The notes under the pieces: model-generated
Told to the model about the DNA's origin: nothing
Seen by the model: the letters and a program-made list of their open reading frames with translations, nothing else
Databases searched by the model: none
Position numbers and translations under genes: made by a program
Assembly: GCA_965656875.1 (NCBI GenBank)
Contig: CBFHMJ010000014.1
Location: 1 to 54,131, forward strand
DNA: 54,131 nucleotides
Source of the DNA: CBFHMJ01 sp965656875
GTDB lineage: Bacteria > Pseudomonadota > Gammaproteobacteria > Enterobacterales > Alteromonadaceae
Direction of reading: 5' to 3'
Shown here: one piece after another, positions 51,747-54,131 of the stretch
How positions within the stretch are numbered: the stretch's first letter is position 1
Layout: every line of letters begins with the position of its first letter

Positions 51747-51775
51747 TTGACACATGAAAGGTATTATGCGATAAC
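51747..51775 (+). promoter_or_regulatory. Promoter of the phosphodiester glycosidase-like gene
   Basis: A perfect -35 TTGACA (51747-51752), a 17-bp spacer and a -10-like GATAAC (51770-51775) lie 38 bp before the ATG. Confidence 0.65.
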
Positions 51776-51812
51776 CGCTCTGATTTTTTATATAGCGATA
51801 TAGGAACAATTA

Positions 51813-52820
51813 ATGAAAATTTTATCAGCGGCTGCTACTTTATTAATTTCACTTCCCGCATTTTCTCAACTACATATACCAACCGCCAGTGAGCTATCTG
51901 GATATCCCATTCAGGCAAAAAGTATTACCCCGTTAACACCATCCAATAAACTCGGACAAGGTGTTGACGTATACAAAATTCAATATCACGTAGGTTTCCC
52001 TGAATATGTAATTGTCGTCCATTTTGATAACAATGGACTAGGACGTGTAGTAGCAGGTGAAGAAATAAGGGAACAACAAAGTTGGATGCTAGCGAATACC
52101 AATACTCCAGAACGGTATTTAAGGAAGTACAATGGTCAAACATTCCAGCAAACACTTGAGAAATTAGGTTCTCAAATTGTTGGCTTCACAAATCTAAATT
52201 ATTTTGGGACTAATATTCATAAGGAGACCAGTGTTGTCTTACCCTCACGATATTATTCATTGTGGTTAAGTGGAAATAAGCTTAGATCTGGAGGGTTTAA
52301 TACCACTTCGGGATATTGGCCTGTACAGTTAGATGAAGCTTGGGGCCACTATAAACTTGCTAAGCTCGAAATGACAACCAACAAAGTTAAAGTCGGAAGA
52401 ATTGATGAACATTCCAACACAAATTACTCATCAAATAAATCTTTTTATATGGAAACACCAAGCATAAATAATCTAACTTTTGACTCTAATTCAACATTTG
52501 CAACGGGGTATTCTATTGAAGATAAGAACTTCGCAAATGCCAGTAAATGTTATTCTGGCCACTACCCCAGAGGGTTTGTAGCCTCAATTGACGAAGATGG
52601 TGATGAAACAAATCAACACGAGAAAATGGTCGTAGTTATTGGCAGCTGCTCTACTTTTGATATCGGCCAAGGAATACTTGAAAAATTTGGGGCTGATGTA
52701 GAAAATATGATGTCTATAGATGGCGGAGGCTCATCAGTTTTTTATTACAAAAACACAAAGTATATAGATATCGAAAATAGAGAAATCCCTGCAATCCTCA
52801 TGTTTGCTGAAACAAACTAA
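51813..52820 (+). CDS. Secreted phosphodiester glycosidase-like (NAGPA/DUF2233) protein
   Basis: The 335-aa protein has a signal peptide (cleaved after PAFS, residue 18) and the NAGPA fold. The middle has FTNLNYFGT where the family usually has an NGGFF-like motif, and MMSIDGGGSSVFYYKN near the C-terminus is the characteristic DGGGSS active-site segment. Two cysteine residues (Cys241 and Cys278 regions) could form a disulphide. Such enzymes remove sugar phosphodiester caps or act on exopolysaccharide. It is AT-rich, faces away from the prophage and may be a moron (cargo gene). AGGA is nine bases before the ATG. Confidence 0.82.
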   Translation: MKILSAAATLLISLPAFSQLHIPTASELSGYPIQAKSITPLTPSNKLGQGVDVYKIQYHVGFPEYVIVVHFDNNGLGRVVAGEEIREQQSWMLANTNTPERYLRKYNGQTFQQTLEKLGSQIVGFTNLNYFGTNIHKETSVVLPSRYYSLWLSGNKLRSGGFNTTSGYWPVQLDEAWGHYKLAKLEMTTNKVKVGRIDEHSNTNYSSNKSFYMETPSINNLTFDSNSTFATGYSIEDKNFANASKCYSGHYPRGFVASIDEDGDETNQHEKMVVVIGSCSTFDIGQGILEKFGADVENMMSIDGGGSSVFYYKNTKYIDIENREIPAILMFAETN

Positions 52821-53554
52821 ATAGAATAAGTAAACTTGACGACAATCTCCGTTCTAATCCTTTCACTTTCCATTATATGGCTTAGAACGGATTTCAATTA
52901 ATACATAATTTATATTTTCTATTTATACAAATATTGAAATGCCATCTCCTCTTTACCGTATCAACCTCAGGCAATGAGTAACATAAAAACAAATCTTGCT
53001 AATATATAGCTGTTCTCATTCCGCATTTACGTATAAATCACTACGCCTCTACCGGCTACATCAAGTCCTATATTGAACTTTTCAAAAAGATTTTAATCAC
53101 CGACTTTTTCAATCAAGCAGCAGTATAAAAGACCTCCTTTATCTAATTTATTGTGAACAATGTGTGCATTTCAAAGAGTTTCGTTTTCGAACTTGAATTG
53201 TAAATTTACATCAAATTAACACAAAACAAGTCACCTAGGCTCGATGGCGATCATTCAATTTCAATAATAATGCGAACGATATTTGAAAATAGATGGTTAG
53301 TAGTCTACATTGAGAAAGCTGATTTAAAGCATTGCTATAAATGCAGTTTTACTGATGATTAATTCGATATAAAAAAGCATCCTGAATTAAAAGATATAAA
53401 TTCATTTGATATATTATGGGAACTTCATTAATATCGTTTTCAGAAACACAAATAACAATAGAAAGTCTGTTAACAAAAAAAATTGAAACATATAATTAAC
53501 ATGCAAGATTAAACGGCGGTCCGCTAGAATAAAGACTGCGAAAGGTAATTCCCA
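52821..53554. other. AT-rich region without recognised genes
   Basis: No supported gene in 734 bases. After the glycosidase-like gene there is a hairpin (CCGTTCTAA / TTAGAACGG, 52849-52890, 24-nt loop) that may end its transcript. Around 52995-53127 a plus-strand frame stays open for about 41 codons but has no start codon, perhaps a decayed gene. The end (53470-53496) holds the promoter of the small peptide gene. I see nothing else. Confidence 0.6.
53470..53496 (+). promoter_or_regulatory. Promoter-like element of the small secreted peptide gene
   Basis: TTAACA (53470-53475) and a perfect TATAAT (53491-53496) with a 15-bp spacer lie 58 bp before the ATG. The spacer is short, so the -35 assignment is uncertain. 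Confidence 0.5.
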
Positions 53555-53701
53555 ATGAGGCAACGAAAGAAATTATTATTTTATGTCTTTATATTGTTCA
53601 CAATCGGTCAATCTGTATCATTTGCGGATGATTTTGTGGTGCAAAAAAAACAAGCTCAAAATGATGTAGTTCCCAGTTATCCCAAACCACCACCAAAGTG
53701 A
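53555..53701 (+). CDS. 48-aa secreted proline-rich peptide precursor
   Basis: The 48-aa product starts MRQRKKLLFYVFILF, a clear signal peptide (basic start, hydrophobic core, cleavage after SFA at 24). The predicted 24-residue mature peptide starts DDFVVQKK and ends in PSYPKPPPK. AAAGG lies about 10 bases upstream, a consensus -10 precedes it and a 16-bp-stem terminator follows. This makes it a complete single-gene transcription unit. I do not recognise a family; possibilities are a signalling peptide, a small toxin or a periplasmic adaptor. Confidence 0.72.
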   Translation: MRQRKKLLFYVFILFTIGQSVSFADDFVVQKKQAQNDVVPSYPKPPPK

Positions 53702-54131
53702 TTTTAAAATGCAGTTGAATGAAGTATTTGGTTAAGCATTCACAAGAACTTGGTTTATCCTGTTCTTGTGAATGCTTTTTAAAGGTTACTTAGTTTATCT
53801 ACATCCGGATTAGTTTCCGGCGTTTTTACATTGCTCAAGTGAGGAAGATCGTTATCGGTCTTTAGTACATCTGCTTACTCTTATCTGCTCGTAATACTTT
53901 CACATCCAGTCTTACTTCTACCTCTGCCTTTTTGTTGCAACTTTAATTCTGGACAATAATCCAGAAACAAGGTGAGGAAATTTCCTGAAAAAGAATATTC
54001 AAAGGTAACCGTCCGGTGGTGGCATCTTGAATAACTTTAGATTAAGTGCCCACTTGTTTTAAGTGGACACTACTTTTTAGAGAGCGTCTGTTGGTAAGGT
54101 CAGTGTTAAGTCTATATTCCACGGTAGCAGT
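53702..54131. other. Right-edge region without recognised genes
   Basis: Apart from the terminator of the small peptide gene (53734-53781) and an imperfect inverted repeat (54045-54071, arms CCACTT / AAGTGG), these 430 bases show no reading frame with a plausible start and ribosome site on either strand. A gene could begin past the window edge. Confidence 0.6.
53734..53781 (+). terminator. Intrinsic terminator of the small secreted peptide gene
   Basis: A perfect 16-bp stem (AAGCATTCACAAGAAC / GTTCTTGTGAATGCTT) with a 12-nt loop is followed by a run of T residues, 33 bp after the stop codon. Confidence 0.9.

Noticed and set aside
52995..53127. Plus-strand open stretch of about 41 codons in the AT-rich region
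   Set aside because: No ATG, GTG or TTG start with a ribosome site and no recognised similarity; listed only as a possible decayed remnant.
51515..54131. Second copy of the tRNA-Val 3' end (attR)
   Set aside because: Read by eye for the 3' segment ending GGACGCACCA; no copy was found, so attR is not in the window or the element has no intact one.
1..54131. CRISPR arrays, retrons or diversity-generating elements
   Set aside because: No evenly spaced repeats with unique spacers, no reverse transcriptase and no template/variable repeat pair were seen; the only tandem repeats are the hexamer array and the 20-bp duplication.

Overview
The window looks like a chromosomal segment of a marine-type gammaproteobacterium. 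It has an E. coli-like rRNA P1 promoter, FNR- and LiuR-type sites, a RegBA redox system, a complete branched-chain amino-acid degradation island and an integrated Myoviridae-type prophage. The genus cannot be named from sequence alone. Gene starts below were chosen from ribosome binding sites and overlaps, so several differ from the longest reading frame.

Region 1 (1-5.0 kb): at the left edge an rRNA promoter reads leftwards out of the window. Next come regA and regB (redox response regulator and membrane kinase) and a methionine-rich TonB-dependent receptor of the OprC/NosA (copper) type. The receptor's upstream region carries a perfect FNR box correctly placed over a -10 element. About 70 bp further downstream, in the presumed mRNA leader, is a palindrome of the RegA/PrrA type.

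Region 2 (5.0-22.0 kb): a branched-chain amino-acid catabolic island in two blocks. The leftward block runs thiolase, mmsA, isobutyryl-CoA dehydrogenase, enoyl-CoA hydratase, 3-hydroxyisobutyryl-CoA hydrolase, mmsB and an SDR (valine plus the shared isoleucine steps). The rightward block runs liuR, liuA, liuB, liuC, liuD, liuE (leucine to acetoacetate) and then a two-subunit acetoacetate CoA-transferase. LiuR-type operator sequences lie upstream of both the thiolase and liuR.

Region 3 (22.0-28.4 kb): ordinary chromosomal genes: an RRM protein, cytochrome b561, a DUF2959 lipoprotein, a fructosamine kinase family protein, a pteridine reductase, a CPXCG protein, riboflavin synthase, a MATE exporter and tRNA-Val(GAC).

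Region 4 (28.4-51.6 kb): a late-gene block of a prophage, all on the minus strand, starting just after the tRNA. Read in transcription order it has a methyltransferase, endolysin and a holin-like protein. A lambda-type head module follows (Nu1, A, W, B, C, D, E, FII, Z and U-like). A P2-type contractile tail comes next (V, unknown, W, J, I, H-like, two unknowns, a 49-aa protein, FI, FII, E with a -1 frameshift to E', tape measure, U, X, D). Overlapping spanins end the block. No integrase, repressor or replication gene is present up to 54.1 kb, so the element is either cut by the window edge, rearranged or defective.

Region 5 (51.6-54.1 kb): an AT-rich flank with a secreted phosphodiester glycosidase-like protein, a previously hidden 48-aa secreted proline-rich peptide gene with its own promoter-like element and terminator, and otherwise no recognisable gene.
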